Part shown: positions 6,547-8,387 of the stretch, in pieces
Numbering within the stretch: position 1 is the first letter of the stretch
Layout: every line of letters starts with the position of its first letter
Source of the DNA: Chloroflexota bacterium
GTDB taxonomy: Bacteria > Chloroflexota > UBA6077 > CF-72
Direction of reading: 5' to 3'
Length of the DNA: 8,387 bases
NCBI GenBank assembly: GCA_019242065.1
Contig: JAFAWJ010000738.1
Location: 1-8,387, forward strand
Translations under genes and position numbers: made by a program
Notes under the pieces: generated by a model
The model's input: only the letters and a program-made list of their open reading frames with translations
Databases searched by the model: none
Told to the model about the DNA's origin: nothing

Positions 6547-8387
6547 GTGTGTGGCATCGCCGGCGTCTTTCGTTTTGACGACGCCCCACCGACGCCTGCC
6601 CAGGCGGTGGCCCTCGAGTGCATGGCCGCCAGCCAGCGGCACCGTGGCCCCGACGACAGCGGCCAGGGCTTCTTCGGGCCGTGTGCGCTGGCCAGTCAGC
6701 GCCTGAGCATCCTCGACCTGAGCGCTCAGGGCCACATGCCCATGCTCAGCGACGACGGCCGTCTGGCGCTCATCCACAACGGCGAGATTTACAACTACCT
6801 CGAAATCCGCGACGAGCTGCGCGCTCGCGGTCACGTGTTTCGCTCCGACGGCGACACCGAGGTCGTCCTGCGCGCCTACGCCGAGTGGGGGCCGCGCTGC
6901 GTCGAGCGCTTTGTCGGCATGTGGGCCTTCGCGCTCTATGACGCGGCCGACCGCCGCTTGCTGGTCTCGCGCGATCGGCTCGGGATCAAGCCCGTCTACC
7001 TGCACCGCACCGCCGAGCGGCTGGTCTTTGCTTCGGAGATCAAAGCCATTGCGGCCTATCTGCGTCAGATGGGCGAGCCGGTGCGCGCCAATCAGTCGTC
7101 GATTGCCACGTACGTGGCCACCGGGCTCGTGGACGGACTCGAGGACACGTTCTTCGAGGGCATCAGCCGCCTGCCGGCCGCGACCAACCTCGTGGTGCGC
7201 TGCGACCGCATGGAGTACCAGCGCTACTGGGACCTGCCCGGCCGCGCGGCGGAGCTCAGTGCCAATCTCGATGGGGCGAGCGATCAGCCGTGGCCCAGAC
7301 TACGGGAGACGCTGGACGATGCCGTCCGCGTCCACTTGCGCAGCGACGTGCCGCTGGGCGTGTGCTTGAGCGGCGGGCTGGATTCGAGCGCTGTCGTCGG
7401 CCTCGCCTCGGAGTACGTGCCCAGCGTGAAGACCTTCACGATCTACTTCGAAGACGGACCCGCCTATGACGAGCGCGACCATGCCCACGCGGTCGTCGAG
7501 CGCTTCGGAGCAGACGCCGCGGAGCGCTGCGTGCGGCCGACGCAGCTGGTGGACGAGCTGCGGCGCATCGTCTGGCACCTGGACGAGCCGTCGCTGGCGC
7601 TGGGGGTCTATCCCCAGTGGCACGTGATGGCGCTCGCACGCGACGCCGGCGTCAAAGTAGTGCTCGACGGCCAGGGCGGCGACGAGATCTTCGCCGGCTA
7701 CACCAACTACGCGCCCCAGCATCTGTATGGACTGCTGGCCGCCCAGCCGACGCGCTTTCCCGGCGAGACGCTGGCGCTCGGCTTCAACCAGGGCTGGCAG
7801 ACCGCGCGCGCCGCGGCCAGCTCGGCCGTCGCCATGCGCCTGCGCGCGCCGACCGCGCCGACGGCAGCCGCAAAGCCCGACGCGGCGCTGCTCGTGCCTG
7901 ATTTGCGCGAGCTGGCCGACGTCTCGCACGACGAGTGGCGGCTGTGGCCGCGCGTGTTCGACGGCTGGCTCACCAACGTCCTGTACTGGGAGCTAACACG
8001 GACGCGGCTGCCGGCCCTGCTGCGCTACGAGGATCGGCTGAGCATGGCGTTTTCCATCGAGTCGCGCGTACCGTTTCTGGACCATCGCCTGGTCGAGCTG
8101 GCATTTGCGCTGCCGGACCAGGTCAAACGCTCGGCGGGGTGGTCGAAGTATGGGCTGCGACGGGCGCTCGACGGACTTTTGCCAGACTCGATCGTGTGGC
8201 GGCGCGACAAGAAGGGCTTCCCCACGCCGGTCGGCAATTGGCTGCGCGATGCGCGCGGGGATGCGGCGCTGCAGGTGCTGCGCGATCCAGGTCGGCGCAG
8301 TCGCGACGTGCTGTCGCAGGCGGCAGTCGATACGTGCATTCGCGAGCACGTGGAACGCCGCGCCGACCGTGCCTGGCAGCTGTGGCG
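6547..8387 (+). CDS. asnB: AsnB-type glutamine-hydrolysing asparagine synthetase / amidotransferase, 3' partial
   Basis: The enzyme hydrolyses glutamine in an N-terminal Ntn domain and passes ammonia to an ATP-pyrophosphatase domain that activates a carboxylate, aspartate in true asparagine synthetase. GTG 6547 is fixed by biology: processing must expose Cys2 (MCGIAGVF). It begins three bases after the lyase stop, with no clear Shine-Dalgarno, so coupling is likely. Glutaminase residues: Cys2, RHRGPDD (31-37), QRLSILDLS (51-59), HNGEIYNY (77-84), DGDTE (101-105), and SRDRLGIKPVY (141-151). Synthetase residues: LSGGLDSSAVVGLAS (274-288, PPi loop), YDERDHA (307-313), LDGQGGDEIFAGY (373-385), then further on SIESRVPFLDH. 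Gln376 sits where E. coli AsnB has catalytic Glu348. 613 codons are present with no stop; the end (REHVERRADRAWQLW) matches the usual C-terminus, so perhaps 10-30 residues are missing. In a polysaccharide operon it may instead amidate a sugar carboxylate. The symbol denotes the family, not proven asparagine synthesis. Confidence 0.93.
   Translation, partial: MCGIAGVFRFDDAPPTPAQAVALECMAASQRHRGPDDSGQGFFGPCALASQRLSILDLSAQGHMPMLSDDGRLALIHNGEIYNYLEIRDELRARGHVFRSDGDTEVVLRAYAEWGPRCVERFVGMWAFALYDAADRRLLVSRDRLGIKPVYLHRTAERLVFASEIKAIAAYLRQMGEPVRANQSSIATYVATGLVDGLEDTFFEGISRLPAATNLVVRCDRMEYQRYWDLPGRAAELSANLDGASDQPWPRLRETLDDAVRVHLRSDVPLGVCLSGGLDSSAVVGLASEYVPSVKTFTIYFEDGPAYDERDHAHAVVERFGADAAERCVRPTQLVDELRRIVWHLDEPSLALGVYPQWHVMALARDAGVKVVLDGQGGDEIFAGYTNYAPQHLYGLLAAQPTRFPGETLALGFNQGWQTARAAASSAVAMRLRAPTAPTAAAKPDAALLVPDLRELADVSHDEWRLWPRVFDGWLTNVLYWELTRTRLPALLRYEDRLSMAFSIESRVPFLDHRLVELAFALPDQVKRSAGWSKYGLRRALDGLLPDSIVWRRDKKGFPTPVGNWLRDARGDAALQVLRDPGRRSRDVLSQAAVDTCIREHVERRADRAWQLW

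Noticed and set aside
5779..7005. 408-codon minus-strand open frame opposite the lyase and amidotransferase genes
   Set aside because: It lies antisense to conserved catalytic motifs of both genes and has no recognisable motif of its own.

Overview
The window is a gene-dense, GC-rich piece (about two thirds G+C by eye) of a bacterial chromosome. All supported genes lie on the + strand and are packed as one probable operon for a cell-surface or secreted polysaccharide. GTG starts, strong G/C bias at third codon positions and long antisense shadow frames fit a high-GC bacterium. No ribosomal or other phylogenetic marker is present, so the phylum stays open; Chloroflexota or another high-GC soil or aquatic lineage is only a guess.

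Layout: (1) up to 1295, the 3' part of a GT-B-fold transferase related to the CDP-glycerol glycerophosphotransferase / surface-carbohydrate group, cut by the window start; (2) 1280-2545, a classic family 4 glycosyltransferase whose GTG start overlaps gene 1 by 16 bases; (3) an 81-base gap holding a strong ribosome binding site and a 14-codon mini-ORF that stops one base before the next gene; (4) 2627-4483, a second GT4-type glycosyltransferase with an unusual N-terminal domain of about 165 residues and a noncoding-looking C-terminal tail; (5) 4480-6543, a heparinase II/III-type polysaccharide lyase homologue, joined to gene 3 by an ATGA overlap; (6) 6547 to the window end, an AsnB-type glutamine-dependent amidotransferase lacking only its extreme C-terminus.

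Inferred joint role: the transferases build a glycan, the lyase homologue trims or proofreads a uronic-acid-containing chain, and the AsnB-like enzyme may amidate a carboxylate on the glycan instead of making free asparagine. The grouping of GT4 transferases, heparinase II/III protein and AsnB-like amidotransferase recalls exopolysaccharide loci, including those linked to exosortase/PEP-CTERM systems. No exosortase, flippase or polymerase gene is visible here.

The points most worth a second look are the Gln at a normally acidic position in the AsnB synthetase site, the mini-ORF before gene 3, the two-part architecture of gene 3, and the hairpin and codon-usage break at the gene 3/gene 4 junction. 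No tRNA, rRNA, CRISPR array, insertion sequence or convincing promoter or terminator was found. The only intergenic spaces are 81 and 3 bases long.
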